Source of the DNA: Chitinophagales bacterium
GTDB lineage: Bacteria; Bacteroidota; Bacteroidia; Chitinophagales; Chitinophagaceae
DNA: 64,000 nucleotides
Direction of reading: 5' to 3'
Assembly: GCA_030832085.1 (NCBI GenBank)
Contig: JAURJU010000038.1
Span: 33,323 to 97,322 of the forward strand
Positions 1 to 9,070 of the stretch are shown in pieces. Under the pieces are notes generated by a model. It was not told the DNA's origin. It ran no database searches and was given only the letters and a program-made list of their open reading frames with translations. The position numbers and the translations under genes are program-made. How positions within the stretch are numbered: position 1 is the stretch's first letter; each line of letters begins with the position of its first letter.

Positions 1-62
1 CAAAAAATTCAAGTCCTGCCATGGCAGGGATCAGGAATAAATCAGCCTGCAACAAACAAAAA

Positions 63-506
63 ATGATGTTCAGATCAACCCTTTTAAATCTTACGGCTCT
101 GTTGTTTTGCTGCAGCATTTCAGCATACGCACAGTTTGCCAAAAGCCCTCATGTAACCAGGGATCCAAGGGTGGACAAGTTGGTGGACAAGCAAATCGAG
201 TTGAACAGTCAGGCGCTGAAAGTCAGAACAAGCATTGAGCAGGGATTCAGGATTGTTGTCGTCAGCACCAACAAAAGAGACTTTGCCATCGATACAAAAT
301 CGAGGTTGATGAAAGGGTTTCCTGAGCATGGATCATACATGTTTTACCAATCACCCAATTTTAAGGTTCATTTCGGTAACTTCAAGACGATGAAAGAAGC
401 TGAATGGATGAGAAAAGAGCTGGAGCTCCAGTTCGGCGAGAATCTCCTGATCATACCTTCACAGATTGAGGTAAGAGGGGAAAGAAAGGAAGCAGAAAAC
501 TTTTAA
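63..506 (+). CDS. Secreted SPOR-like domain protein
   Basis: The protein is about 147 residues. A hydrophobic stretch ending in AYAQ around residue 24 looks like a Sec signal peptide, so export to the periplasm is likely. Residues about 60-137 (GFRIVVVSTN ... IIPSQIEV) have the size and spacing of a SPOR domain, including the VHFGNFKTMKEAE segment typical of that fold; SPOR domains bind denuded peptidoglycan glycans. An upstream in-frame ATG at 21 would put 14 polar residues before the signal peptide, so the ATG at 63 or 66 is preferred. The stop overlaps the next start by one base (TAATG), suggesting translational coupling with the M20 hydrolase. The SPOR call rests on pattern recognition only and the exact role is unknown. 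Confidence 0.6.
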   Translation: MMFRSTLLNLTALLFCCSISAYAQFAKSPHVTRDPRVDKLVDKQIELNSQALKVRTSIEQGFRIVVVSTNKRDFAIDTKSRLMKGFPEHGSYMFYQSPNFKVHFGNFKTMKEAEWMRKELELQFGENLLIIPSQIEVRGERKEAENF

Positions 507-1687
507 TGAATACCATGCTGAGAGAAAAAATCAAACAGCTGTCTGCACAGTATTTCGAGGAATACAGGAACATCAGGCATCACCTCCATGCCCATCCTGA
601 GCTGAGTTATAAGGAATACAATACCGCTAGATTTGTCAAAGAGCACCTCACCAGCATTGGCATACCATATACCGTGATGGCAGAAACAGGTGTGATTGGC
701 ATTGTTGAGGGAAAGCGTTCCAGCCGTGTCGTTGCATTGAGGGCTGACATGGATGCATTGCCCATCCAGGAAGAAAATGACCTGCCCTATGCATCAACAA
801 TACCTGGCGTGATGCACGCATGCGGACATGATGTGCACACCACATGTCTCTTGGGTGCAGCCCGCATTTTGCATGAATTGAGGGATGAATGGGAAGGAAC
901 TGTGAAGCTGGTTTTTCAGCCCGGCGAAGAAAAAAATCCTGGCGGAGCAAGCCTTTTGATCAATGAAGGGGTCCTGAAAAATCCGGCACCAGCTTGCATC
1001 TTTGGATTGCATGTTCATCCGCTTTTGGAAATTGGAAAAATGAGTTTTGCTTCTGGAAAAGTAATGGCCAGTGCTGACGAGCTCTACATCACGGTACGCA
1101 GCAAGGGCGGACATGCGGCAAAGCCTTATCTGACAGCAGACACAGTGCTTACCGCTTCGCAAATTGTTGTTGCGCTGCAACAGGTGGTCAGCAGAAACAG
1201 CAACCCCTTCTCCCCTTCTGTTTTGTCGATCTGCTCCATACAGGGTGGATTTACAACCAATGTAATACCATCAGAAGTGAAGATGATGGGAACGTTTCGG
1301 GCAATGGATGAGGAATGGCGGTTTGAGGCACACCGCAGGATTAGGGAGATCATCGAAAACATCGGAAAGTCTACAGGTGCCGAAGTTGAACTCAACATCA
1401 GTGTAGGATATCCTTCTGTGGTGAATGACCACGTGTTGACACAACACGCAAGGTCGTTGGCAGAAGAAATGATCGGAACTGAAATGGTGGAAGAAACAGA
1501 GCTGAGCATGGGTGCAGAGGATTTCGGATATTATTCACAACAGATACCGGGTTGCTTTTACAGGCTTGGAACCGGCAACAAGGAAAAGGGAATCGTCTCG
1601 GGCGTACATACACCTACTTTCAATATTGATGAAAATGCCATCCAGACAGGAATGGCGATGATGGCGTATTTGGGTGGGAAGGGATGA
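506..1687 (+). CDS. M20 family metallo-amidohydrolase
   Basis: This 393-residue protein is a full-length M20D peptidase/amidohydrolase of the hippurate hydrolase or N-acyl-amino-acid amidohydrolase type. Visible family motifs are HAHPELSY near the N-terminus, the metal-binding ACGHDVHTT, the GEEKNPGGA segment with the catalytic Glu pair, HVHP, and the C-terminal GAEDFGYY. A dimerisation domain (about residues 190-300) interrupts the catalytic domain as usual. No signal peptide is seen, so it should be cytosolic, where it would hydrolyse N-acyl amino acids or similar amides; the true substrate cannot be read from sequence. The last codons and TGA stop fall in a GGGATGA-type repeat unit. Confidence 0.88.
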   Translation: MNTMLREKIKQLSAQYFEEYRNIRHHLHAHPELSYKEYNTARFVKEHLTSIGIPYTVMAETGVIGIVEGKRSSRVVALRADMDALPIQEENDLPYASTIPGVMHACGHDVHTTCLLGAARILHELRDEWEGTVKLVFQPGEEKNPGGASLLINEGVLKNPAPACIFGLHVHPLLEIGKMSFASGKVMASADELYITVRSKGGHAAKPYLTADTVLTASQIVVALQQVVSRNSNPFSPSVLSICSIQGGFTTNVIPSEVKMMGTFRAMDEEWRFEAHRRIREIIENIGKSTGAEVELNISVGYPSVVNDHVLTQHARSLAEEMIGTEMVEETELSMGAEDFGYYSQQIPGCFYRLGTGNKEKGIVSGVHTPTFNIDENAIQTGMAMMAYLGGKG

Positions 1688-1740
1688 AGAATGAGGGACG
1701 AGGGACGAGGGACAAGGGACAAGGGATGAGGGATGAGAGT
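1681..1740 (+). repeat. Tandem heptamer repeat array (GAGGGAY)
   Basis: About seven tandem 7-base units run from 1693 to 1740: three GAGGGAC, one AAGGGAC, one AAGGGAT, one GAGGGAT and a degenerate GAGAGT. A related unit, GGGATGA at 1681-1687, contains the TGA stop of the M20 gene. The same unit type recurs after aspS at 8932-8966. The array fills most of the space between the M20 gene and maeB. Its function is unknown. Confidence 0.85.
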
Positions 1741-1755
1741 AATTAAAAAAATGTT

Positions 1756-4050
1756 ATGCGGAAAAAAAATTTAAGAAGAGAGCAGGCGTTGGAGTACCAT
1801 GCAAAGGGTAGACCAGGGAAAATTGAGGTAATACCAACAAAAGAAGCAAAAACACAGCGTGATCTTTCACTGGCCTACTCTCCGGGTGTGGCGGAACCTT
1901 GCATGGAGATTTTCCATGACATTGAAAATGTCTACAAATACACCGCAAAGGGCAATTTGGTGGCGGTCATCAGCAATGGTACTGCCGTTCTTGGATTGGG
2001 GGATATTGGTCCCGAAGCGGGCAAACCCGTGATGGAAGGAAAGGGTGTTCTCTTCAAGATCTTTGCAGACATCGATGTTTTTGACATTGAGATCAACGAA
2101 AAGGATCCGGAAAAATTTGTAGAAATCGTAAAGGCACTTCAACCCACTTTTGGGGGTGTCAACCTCGAAGACATCAAGGCTCCTGAGTGCTTTTACATTG
2201 AACAAAGGCTCAAGGAAGAAATGAACATTCCCGTCATGCACGATGATCAGCACGGTACAGCCATCATCAGTGCTGCCGCCTTGCTGAATGCATTGGAACT
2301 GCAGGAAAAAAAGATCGAAGAGATCATCATCCTGGTCAATGGTGCAGGAGCTGCTGCCATGGCATGTATTGACCTTTACGAAGCACTTGGTGCCAGGCGG
2401 GAAAACATTTGGATGTTTGACTCAAAAGGATTGATCAGAAAGGACCGCACGGACCTGGATGAAAGAAAATCAAGGTTTGCCGTAGACCGCCAAGACATTT
2501 CCCTGGAAGAGGCATTCGAAGGAGCTGATGTATTTATAGGATTGAGCAAAGGCAACGTGGTGACACGCTCGATGGTCGCCAAAATGGCCCCAAGGCCGAT
2601 CGTTTTTGCCATGGCAAACCCTGATCCTGAAATCACCTGGGAAGAGGCCACTTCAGTCAGGAATGATATCATCATGGCCACAGGAAGGTCTGACTATCCC
2701 AACCAGGTGAACAACGTATTGGGCTTCCCCTATATTTTCAGGGGAGCACTGGATGTTCGCGCCACCGGCATCAACGAAGCCATGAAACTGGCTGCAGTTA
2801 AGGCACTTGCGGAACTTACCAAAACAGCAGTGCCAGATATCGTCAACATGGCTTACACCGAAACAGCGATTGCGTTCGGCCCCAATTATATCATACCAAA
2901 GCCATTGGATCCCAGGCTGATCAGTACCATATCACCTGCGGTTGCAAAAGCCGCCATGGAAAGTGGAGTTGCAAAAAAACCCATCACCAACTGGGATGCC
3001 TACGAGATAGAATTGAACAAGCGCTTGGGCATTGACAACCAGCTGATCCGGGCACTGGGCAGCAAAGCCAGAAAAGATCCAAAACGAGTTGTTTTCGCAG
3101 ATGCAGAAAATGCAAAAGTCTTGAAGGCAGCACAAATAGCCTTGGACGAAGGCATTGCAATCCCCATCCTGTTGGGAAATCCGGATGTGGTGAATGAAAT
3201 CGCAGAAACCAACAACATCACCATAGAGGGAATGGAAATCATCAATCCCAAAAGCGAATCTGTCAGCAACACAAGATTGTCCTACGCGGAGACTTTTTTC
3301 AAAAAAAGACAACGCAGGGGCATCAATAAATATGAAGCGGGCAAACTCATGAAAGACCGGAACTATTTCGGTTGTATGATGGTGGAAACAGGAGATGCAG
3401 ACGCCATGATTTCCGGACTGAGCAGGAACTATCCAGATACCATAAGACCGGCGATTCAAATCATTGGAACAGAAGATGGCGTAAAGAAAATTGCAGGCAT
3501 GTATATCATGCTCACCAAAAAAGGGCCCTTGTTCCTTGCAGACACTACTGTCAACTTCAACCCTACTGCTGAGGAATTGGCAGACATTACCCTGATGGTG
3601 GCCAAGGAAGTAAAAAGCCTGGGCATCACGCCAAGGATCGCCATGTTGAGTTATTCAAACTTTGGCAGCAGCGACACCCCTGAAGCGGTTGTTGTGCGCA
3701 ATGCGAGGTCTATTGTAAAACAAAAGAATCCATCACTGGTTGTGGATGGTGAAGTGCAGGGCATTGTGGCCTTCAACAAGGAAATCCTGAAAGAAAATTA
3801 TCCTTTCTCCGAATTGGTGGACAACGGGGATGTCAATACGCTTATTTTTCCCAACCTGAGTGCCGGAAACATCGCATACAATCTTTTGCAGGAAGTTGGG
3901 GAAGCTGATGCGATTGGACCCATTTTGTTGGGACTGAAAAAACCAGTGCATGTGCTGCAGCTCGGCTCTTCCACCAGAAGCATTTTGAACATGGTGATGA
4001 TTGCAGTAATTGATGCCCAATACAAAAAGCAGAAAGTCGACAAGCCATGA
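1756..4050 (+). CDS. maeB: NADP-dependent malic enzyme with phosphotransacetylase-like domain
   Basis: The 764-residue length matches MaeB-type malic enzymes. Residues about 1-160 form the malic domain (YSPGVAEPC, then the conserved DDQHGTA segment). Residues about 165-400 form the NAD(P)-binding domain, with a VNGAGAAA nucleotide motif and the [10 protein letters not shown] signature. Residues about 430-760 resemble phosphate acetyl/butyryl transferase, which in MaeB is thought to be regulatory rather than catalytic. The enzyme decarboxylates malate to pyruvate with NADP+ in the cytosol. The stop overlaps the mlaE start by 4 bases (ATGA), so the two are likely co-translated although their functions are unrelated. 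Confidence 0.95.
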   Translation: MRKKNLRREQALEYHAKGRPGKIEVIPTKEAKTQRDLSLAYSPGVAEPCMEIFHDIENVYKYTAKGNLVAVISNGTAVLGLGDIGPEAGKPVMEGKGVLFKIFADIDVFDIEINEKDPEKFVEIVKALQPTFGGVNLEDIKAPECFYIEQRLKEEMNIPVMHDDQHGTAIISAAALLNALELQEKKIEEIIILVNGAGAAAMACIDLYEALGARRENIWMFDSKGLIRKDRTDLDERKSRFAVDRQDISLEEAFEGADVFIGLSKGNVVTRSMVAKMAPRPIVFAMANPDPEITWEEATSVRNDIIMATGRSDYPNQVNNVLGFPYIFRGALDVRATGINEAMKLAAVKALAELTKTAVPDIVNMAYTETAIAFGPNYIIPKPLDPRLISTISPAVAKAAMESGVAKKPITNWDAYEIELNKRLGIDNQLIRALGSKARKDPKRVVFADAENAKVLKAAQIALDEGIAIPILLGNPDVVNEIAETNNITIEGMEIINPKSESVSNTRLSYAETFFKKRQRRGINKYEAGKLMKDRNYFGCMMVETGDADAMISGLSRNYPDTIRPAIQIIGTEDGVKKIAGMYIMLTKKGPLFLADTTVNFNPTAEELADITLMVAKEVKSLGITPRIAMLSYSNFGSSDTPEAVVVRNARSIVKQKNPSLVVDGEVQGIVAFNKEILKENYPFSELVDNGDVNTLIFPNLSAGNIAYNLLQEVGEADAIGPILLGLKKPVHVLQLGSSTRSILNMVMIAVIDAQYKKQKVDKP

Positions 4051-4784
4051 AAATATTCACAAGGTTTGGAGAATTTCTTTTGATGATCAAAGGCATGTTC
4101 ACCAAGCCAGAGAACTGGCGCATGTATTGGAAGGAACTCATGCACCAATCGGTTGAATTGGGCATTGGGTCGTTGGGCATTGTGGGCATCATATCCGTTT
4201 TCATTGGAGCGGTATCCACGGTTCAAACAGCATACCAGTTGGTAAGCCCCATCATACCTCGATCTGTGATTGCACAAATTGTGCGGGACACCATCATCCT
4301 TGAGTTTGCACCTACCATCACCTGTATTGTACTTGCAGGTGTTGTGGGAAGCAAGATTTCCAGTGAACTTGGCAACATGCGGGTAACCGAGCAAATCGAC
4401 GCATTGGAAATCATGGGTATCAATACCAAGGCCTACCTTATTTTTCCAAAGATTGCTGCAGCCTTGATCACTGTTCCACTCCTTGTCATCATTTCCATGA
4501 CCCTGGGCGTTTGGGGAGGACGCTTTGTCGGTGAACTTACAGGCATTTTACCCCATGAAATTTTTGACAGGGGATTGAATGAAAACTTCATGCCCTACAA
4601 CGTAACTTTTGCATTGACAAAAGCCTACACCTTTGCTTTCATCATCACGGCAATACCTGCCTACTTTGGTTACAATGTAAAAGGTGGAGCCCTGGAAATC
4701 GGAAGGGCAAGCACCACTGCTGTGGTCACCAGCTGTATCATCATTCTCCTGGCAGACTACATATTGGCAGCCGTTCTCCTTTAA
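4047..4784 (+). CDS. mlaE: MlaE-type ABC transporter permease
   Basis: A 245-residue polytopic inner-membrane protein with about five to six hydrophobic segments. Conserved MlaE features include the EFAPTITCIVLAGVVGSKISSELG region and the TEQIDALEIMGI motif. MlaE is the membrane subunit of the system that moves phospholipids between inner and outer membranes in Gram-negative bacteria. It overlaps maeB by 4 bases and is followed after 9 bases by the ATPase gene. The substrate-binding MlaD (MCE domain) partner that usually accompanies it is not in this window. Confidence 0.92.
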   Translation: MKIFTRFGEFLLMIKGMFTKPENWRMYWKELMHQSVELGIGSLGIVGIISVFIGAVSTVQTAYQLVSPIIPRSVIAQIVRDTIILEFAPTITCIVLAGVVGSKISSELGNMRVTEQIDALEIMGINTKAYLIFPKIAAALITVPLLVIISMTLGVWGGRFVGELTGILPHEIFDRGLNENFMPYNVTFALTKAYTFAFIITAIPAYFGYNVKGGALEIGRASTTAVVTSCIIILLADYILAAVLL

Positions 4785-4793
4785 ACACCAGCC

Positions 4794-5606
4794 ATGATAT
4801 CCATCACCAATATCGCCAAGGGATTTAACGAAAAGCCTGTCATAGAGGGGGTTTCGGCTGAATTTCAAACGGGGAAATGCAACCTCATCATCGGCGCAAG
4901 CGGCAGCGGAAAAACCGTTTTGATGAAATGCCTGGTGGGCTTGATGACACCAGATTTTGGACAGATCATGTACGATGGAGAAAACTTCAGTGACATGAAC
5001 CAGCAGGCAAAAAAAATCATGCGCAGGAAAATCGGAATGCTTTTCCAGGGATCAGCCCTTTTTGATAGCATGACAGTTGAACAGAACATCATGTTTCCCC
5101 TGGATATGTTCAGCAATGATACAAGGGCAGAAAAACAAAAAAGGGTTGACCAGGTACTTGATCGTGTCAACCTCAGTGAAGCGCATAAAAAATTTCCTGC
5201 AGAGATCAGTGGGGGAATGAAAAAAAGGGTGGGCATTGCCAGGGCCATCGTGCTCAATCCACAGTACCTTTTTTGCGATGAACCCAATTCCGGACTGGAT
5301 CCGCAAACATCATTGGTGATTGACAAACTGATCCGGGAGATCACCACAGAATACAACATTACAACGGTCATCAATACACACGACATGAACAGTGTGATGG
5401 AAATTGGAGACAGGATCCTCTACATGTACCAGGGGAAAAAAGAATGGGAAGGGAACAACAAGGAAATCATTTTCAGCAAAAATGAGCGCCTCAACAATTT
5501 CATTTTTGCTTCGGAATTCCTGAAAGATGCAAAAGACATGAGAATGCTTGAAGTCAGCGGTAAAATTGATGACAAAAGGGACATGGACCAGTTGCTGAAA
5601 GGCTGA
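4794..5606 (+). CDS. mlaF: MlaF-type ABC transporter ATP-binding protein
   Basis: The 270-residue cytosolic ATPase carries a Walker A motif GASGSGKT at residues 34-41, a Q-loop region (GMLFQGSALFDSMTVEQN), the ABC signature ISGGMKKR, and Walker B FCDEPNSGLDP. A His switch is seen in INTHDM. The signature and SALFDSMTV segment are typical of MlaF, which pairs with MlaE to drive lipid transport. It directly follows mlaE, and the two form an obvious unit. The next gene, sucD, begins 111 bases later behind its own probable promoter. Confidence 0.93.
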   Translation: MISITNIAKGFNEKPVIEGVSAEFQTGKCNLIIGASGSGKTVLMKCLVGLMTPDFGQIMYDGENFSDMNQQAKKIMRRKIGMLFQGSALFDSMTVEQNIMFPLDMFSNDTRAEKQKRVDQVLDRVNLSEAHKKFPAEISGGMKKRVGIARAIVLNPQYLFCDEPNSGLDPQTSLVIDKLIREITTEYNITTVINTHDMNSVMEIGDRILYMYQGKKEWEGNNKEIIFSKNERLNNFIFASEFLKDAKDMRMLEVSGKIDDKRDMDQLLKG

Positions 5607-5684
5607 CGTTCATGTATTGAAAGGGCCAGAACAATATTTCAAACTTTACTTGCAAACTCTCCCCTCTCCCTCATCGCTTTGTAT

Positions 5685-5692
5685 TATATTTG
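5685..5692 (+). promoter_or_regulatory. Probable -7 promoter element for sucD
   Basis: TATATTTG matches the Bacteroidota -7 consensus TAnnTTTG exactly and lies 25 bases before the sucD ATG at 5718. No clear TTG -33 element is seen at the usual spacing, so the call rests on the -7 box and position alone. Confidence 0.4.
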
Positions 5693-5717
5693 CCCCACCA
5701 AAATAAACATCTATACC

Positions 5718-6593
5718 ATGTCAGTTTTAGTGAACAAGTCATCCAAAATCATCGTACAGGGATTTACCGGTACTGAAGGCACATTTCATGCAACACAAAT
5801 GATAGCGTATGGCACCCAGGTTGTGGGTGGCGTTACCCCTGGAAAAGGCGGCAGCTCCCATCTTGACAAGCCCGTATTCAACACTGTTGCAGATGCTGTT
5901 CAACAAACTGGTGCGGATGTCAGCATCATTTTTGTCCCCCCTGCATTTGCAGGAGATGCGATCATGGAAGCTGCAGAGGCCGGGATTGCACTGGTGGTTT
6001 GTATCACTGAAGGCATTCCTGTGCAAGACATGGTAAAGGTGAAAAACTACCTCCAGGGCAAATCGACCCGACTGATTGGCCCGAACTGCCCAGGGGTCAT
6101 CACAGCGGATGAATGTAAGGTTGGCATTATGCCAGGCTTCATTTTTAAAAAAGGCAACATCGGTATCGTATCCAAATCCGGCACCCTGACTTACGAAGCG
6201 GCTGACCAGATTGCGAAAGCCGGCCTGGGTGTAACCACTGCCATCGGCATTGGTGGTGATCCCATCATTGGAACACCAACAAAGGAGGCAGTAGAATTGC
6301 TCATGAATGATCCCGAAACACATGGAATTGTCATGATTGGTGAAATCGGTGGCGGCATGGAAGCTGAAGCTGCTCGATGGATCAAGGAAAATGGCACCAA
6401 GCCAGTTGTTGGTTTCATCGCAGGCCAAACTGCCCCTCCTGGCAGAAGAATGGGGCATGCAGGTGCCATTATTGGCGGATCAGACGATACTGCAGCAGCC
6501 AAGATGAAGATCATGCGCGAGTGTGGCATCCATGTTGTGGACAGCCCTGCTGACATTGGAACAACCATGGCAGCAGCAATGGCTGAAAAATAA
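5718..6593 (+). CDS. sucD: Succinate-CoA ligase, alpha subunit
   Basis: The 291-residue protein is the ADP/GDP-forming succinyl-CoA synthetase alpha subunit of the TCA cycle. The N-terminal CoA-binding Rossmann domain contains [14 protein letters not shown], and the phosphorylated active-site histidine lies in RRMGHAGA at about residue 247, matching the family. GPNCPG and KSGTLTYE are also conserved. An in-frame ATG 39 bases upstream would add a non-homologous tail and overlap the -7 box, so the ATG at 5718 is chosen. The beta subunit sucC is not adjacent, which is common in this phylum. Confidence 0.96.
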   Translation: MSVLVNKSSKIIVQGFTGTEGTFHATQMIAYGTQVVGGVTPGKGGSSHLDKPVFNTVADAVQQTGADVSIIFVPPAFAGDAIMEAAEAGIALVVCITEGIPVQDMVKVKNYLQGKSTRLIGPNCPGVITADECKVGIMPGFIFKKGNIGIVSKSGTLTYEAADQIAKAGLGVTTAIGIGGDPIIGTPTKEAVELLMNDPETHGIVMIGEIGGGMEAEAARWIKENGTKPVVGFIAGQTAPPGRRMGHAGAIIGGSDDTAAAKMKIMRECGIHVVDSPADIGTTMAAAMAEK

Positions 6594-6609
6594 ATTCCCT
6601 GCAAAAAAA

Positions 6610-7053
6610 ATGAAAAAGCCCCAGGTTTACCATATTCCCTATAAGTTTCGAAGGGTGGAAAACCTCCATATTTTATTGTGGCTGATCAAGGATGCCTGTT
6701 GGGCACTGAACCTCAAGTATCCTGCTTTGGTCATGATTGTGCCCACCTTGCTCGTGGCTGTTCTCATCACCTACCAAACCAGAAAAATCACGGGAGAGTT
6801 CCTCCACAACCTTGCAATAGATTTTTGGATCACAGCCAACTGCACCTGGATGATTGGAGAGTTTTTCAGCTGGGATGCCAATCTGGTTGGGCCTTATGGC
6901 CTGAGGGAATTTTCACTTGTTCCCTTCGGGATTGGACTGCTGATCCTTGGATACTATTATCTGGTCTACATGCACAAGCCTGGTCTGGAAGAACAGGTTC
7001 AAGAGCAGACGGAAAAACTGATCCGTGAGGAGGAAGCCAAGGCCAGGAACTAA
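6610..7053 (+). CDS. Small inner-membrane protein of unknown function
   Basis: The protein is about 147 residues. It has a basic N-terminus, a hydrophobic span near residues 30-50 (ALVMIVPTLLVAVLITY), a weaker one with Trp-rich sequence (FWITANCTWMIGEFFSW), and a third near residues 108-125 (FGIGLLILGYYYLVYM). It ends in a charged, probably helical tail (LEEQVQEQTEKLIREEEAK). Two or three membrane spans are likely. I do not recognise a family. The ATG at 6610 is chosen because the longer frame overlaps the end of sucD. It lies 16 bases after sucD and is probably transcribed with it. Confidence 0.7.
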   Translation: MKKPQVYHIPYKFRRVENLHILLWLIKDACWALNLKYPALVMIVPTLLVAVLITYQTRKITGEFLHNLAIDFWITANCTWMIGEFFSWDANLVGPYGLREFSLVPFGIGLLILGYYYLVYMHKPGLEEQVQEQTEKLIREEEAKARN

Positions 7054-7055
7054 TC

Positions 7056-7087
7056 TTGGCAAAAATGCAGTCCTTGGAGTATCTTTG
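7056..7087 (+). promoter_or_regulatory. Probable Bacteroidota-type promoter for aspS
   Basis: A TTG at 7056-7058 is followed after 21 bases by TATCTTTG at 7080-7087, an exact match to the -7 consensus TAnnTTTG. The -7 box is 35 bases ahead of the aspS ATG. The motif pair and spacing fit the primary sigma factor promoters known in this phylum. Confidence 0.55.
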
Positions 7088-7122
7088 GGCCTTTAATCAC
7101 CGGCCTCAACAAATCAATCAAT

Positions 7123-8952
7123 ATGTTCAGATCGCATACATGTGGAGAACTCAGGCTCACGCAGGCGGGATCATCCGTGACACTTGCCGGATGGGTGCAA
7201 ACCGTCAGAAAATTTGGTGCCATTACATTTGTTGACCTGCGCGACCGCTACGGAATTACCCAGTTGGTATTCAACGAAGGGTTCAACCAACAATTGGATG
7301 AAAACCCCCTGGGCAGGGAATTTGTGTTGCAGGCAAAGGGCACCGTTATTGAACGCAGCAACAAGAACCCGGCCATTCCTACTGGAGAGATTGAGTTGGA
7401 GGTAAGCGCTTTCACCATTTTGAACAAATCAGCCGTTCCACCCTTCACCATCCAGGATGACACGGATGGAGGGGATGATATTCGCATGAAATACAGGTAC
7501 CTTGACCTGCGCAGGAATGCCGTAAAAAAGAATTTGGAACTGCGCTATGCAGTGAACCGTTCAGCAAGGAATTACCTCCATGAAAATGCATTCATGGACA
7601 TCGAAACTCCTTTCCTGATCAAATCCACCCCTGAGGGTGCAAGGGATTTCGTGGTGCCCTCCAGGATGAACCAGGGGCAGTTCTATGCCCTGCCACAATC
7701 GCCCCAAACATTCAAGCAACTCCTGATGGTCAGCGGCTATGACAGGTACTACCAAATCGTAAAATGCTTCAGGGATGAGGATCTCAGGGCCGACAGGCAA
7801 CCCGAGTTCACACAGATTGATTGTGAAATGGCTTTCGTGGAACAGGAAGACATTCTGAACATGTTCGAAACCCTGATCAAACGCATTTTCAAGGATGTAA
7901 AGCATATCGATTACACCGATGCAGTGGAGCGCATGACCTGGGAAGATGCCATGTGGCAGTATGGGAATGACAAACCGGATATCCGTTTTGACATGAAGAT
8001 CTGCACCCTGAAAAAACCGTCAACCGTTTATTTCAACAAACAGGATCATGCAACATTGATCAACGATGCCGGCTTTGTAGTATTTGATGCTGCTGAATCC
8101 GTGATGGCCATTGCTGTTCCCGGTGGTGCCACCTTTACCAGAAAACAGCTGGATGAACTGACCGAGTGGGTCAAAAGGCCTCAGATTGGCATGAAGGGAT
8201 TGGCTTATATCCGTTACAATGAGGACGGAAGCCTGAAAAGCAGCATAGACAAATTTTACAACGAAGATCGCCTGAAGGGAATTGCAGCCGCATCTGGCGC
8301 CCATCCCGGTGACATAGTATTGATTCTGGCCGGAGCAGAAGAAAGGACCCGAAAAGCCACCAGCGAGCTGAGGCTTGAAATGGGCAAACAGTTGGGGTTG
8401 CGCAAGGAGGATGAATTCAAATTGCTTTGGGTGCTTGATTTCCCATTGTTTGAATATGCAGAAGAGGAAAACAGGTGGGTAGCGCGGCATCATCCGTTCA
8501 CTTCACCCAAACCTTCCCAGATCCAAACCATGATTGAGAACGATCCGCTGATCCATGATGCTGCCAATTACCTATCCCACCCTTATGCCCAGATCAAGGC
8601 CAACGCATACGACATGGTATTGAACGGCAATGAAATTGGCGGTGGATCCATCAGGATTTTCCAGCGCGAATTGCAAGAAAAAATGTTTGCTGCCCTCGGC
8701 ATGAGCGAGGAAGAAGCGCTTCACAAATTCGGCTTCTTGCTGGGGGCCTTTGAATATGGTGCACCGCCACATGGTGGAATCGCCTTTGGTTTCGACAGGC
8801 TTTGCTCCATCCTCGGAGGAAGCGAAAGCATCCGTGATTTTATTGCATTTCCCAAGAACAATTCAGGCCGTGATGTGATGCTGGATGCACCATCTTCCAT
8901 AGATGAGAAGCAGTTGGTGGAGTTGGGAATAGGGGTGAGGGATGAGGGATGA
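7123..8952 (+). CDS. aspS: Aspartyl-tRNA synthetase
   Basis: A 609-residue class II aminoacyl-tRNA synthetase that charges tRNA-Asp. The N-terminal OB-fold anticodon-binding domain (about residues 1-110) includes [14 protein letters not shown] and [15 protein letters not shown]. Class II motif 2 is visible in [18 protein letters not shown] and motif 3 in [10 protein letters not shown]. The GAD insertion domain typical of bacterial AspRS occupies the middle. The last residues (VRDEG) and the stop codon are encoded inside a GGGATGA heptamer array, so the natural C-terminus seems to have been replaced or extended by the repeat. Confidence 0.97.
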   Translation: MFRSHTCGELRLTQAGSSVTLAGWVQTVRKFGAITFVDLRDRYGITQLVFNEGFNQQLDENPLGREFVLQAKGTVIERSNKNPAIPTGEIELEVSAFTILNKSAVPPFTIQDDTDGGDDIRMKYRYLDLRRNAVKKNLELRYAVNRSARNYLHENAFMDIETPFLIKSTPEGARDFVVPSRMNQGQFYALPQSPQTFKQLLMVSGYDRYYQIVKCFRDEDLRADRQPEFTQIDCEMAFVEQEDILNMFETLIKRIFKDVKHIDYTDAVERMTWEDAMWQYGNDKPDIRFDMKICTLKKPSTVYFNKQDHATLINDAGFVVFDAAESVMAIAVPGGATFTRKQLDELTEWVKRPQIGMKGLAYIRYNEDGSLKSSIDKFYNEDRLKGIAAASGAHPGDIVLILAGAEERTRKATSELRLEMGKQLGLRKEDEFKLLWVLDFPLFEYAEEENRWVARHHPFTSPKPSQIQTMIENDPLIHDAANYLSHPYAQIKANAYDMVLNGNEIGGGSIRIFQRELQEKMFAALGMSEEEALHKFGFLLGAFEYGAPPHGGIAFGFDRLCSILGGSESIRDFIAFPKNNSGRDVMLDAPSSIDEKQLVELGIGVRDEG

Positions 8953-8966
8953 GGGGTGAGGGATGA
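8932..8966 (+). repeat. Tandem heptamer repeat array (GGGRTGA) at the end of aspS
   Basis: Five tandem 7-base units, GGGGTGA, GGGATGA, GGGATGA, GGGGTGA and GGGATGA, span the aspS stop codon (8950-8952). The unit matches that at 1681-1740. In aspS the frame through the array reads VRDEG then stop. Confidence 0.85.
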
Positions 8967-8985
8967 GGCTGCTGAAGCATTTTCA

Positions 8986-9030
8986 AGAGCTCACCGCTCG
9001 CTTAAAGCGCTCTGTACTTATTTTGTCTTT
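8986..9030. terminator. Possible weak terminator between convergent aspS and DUF1080 genes
   Basis: AGAGC at 8986-8990 can pair with GCTCT at 9009-9013, with an inner CGCTTAAAGCG inverted repeat, followed by a T-rich stretch (9018-9030). The stem is short, so this is a tentative call based mainly on position between two converging genes. Confidence 0.25.
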
Positions 9031-9070
9031 TGTTTGCCATTGGATGGTTGGCAGGCAAGCAGAATCACAT

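Noticed and set aside
15..28. Perfect 14-base palindrome CCTGCCATGGCAGG at the left edge
   Set aside because: It could be part of a terminator or site of a gene outside the window, but a single short palindrome without context is not enough.
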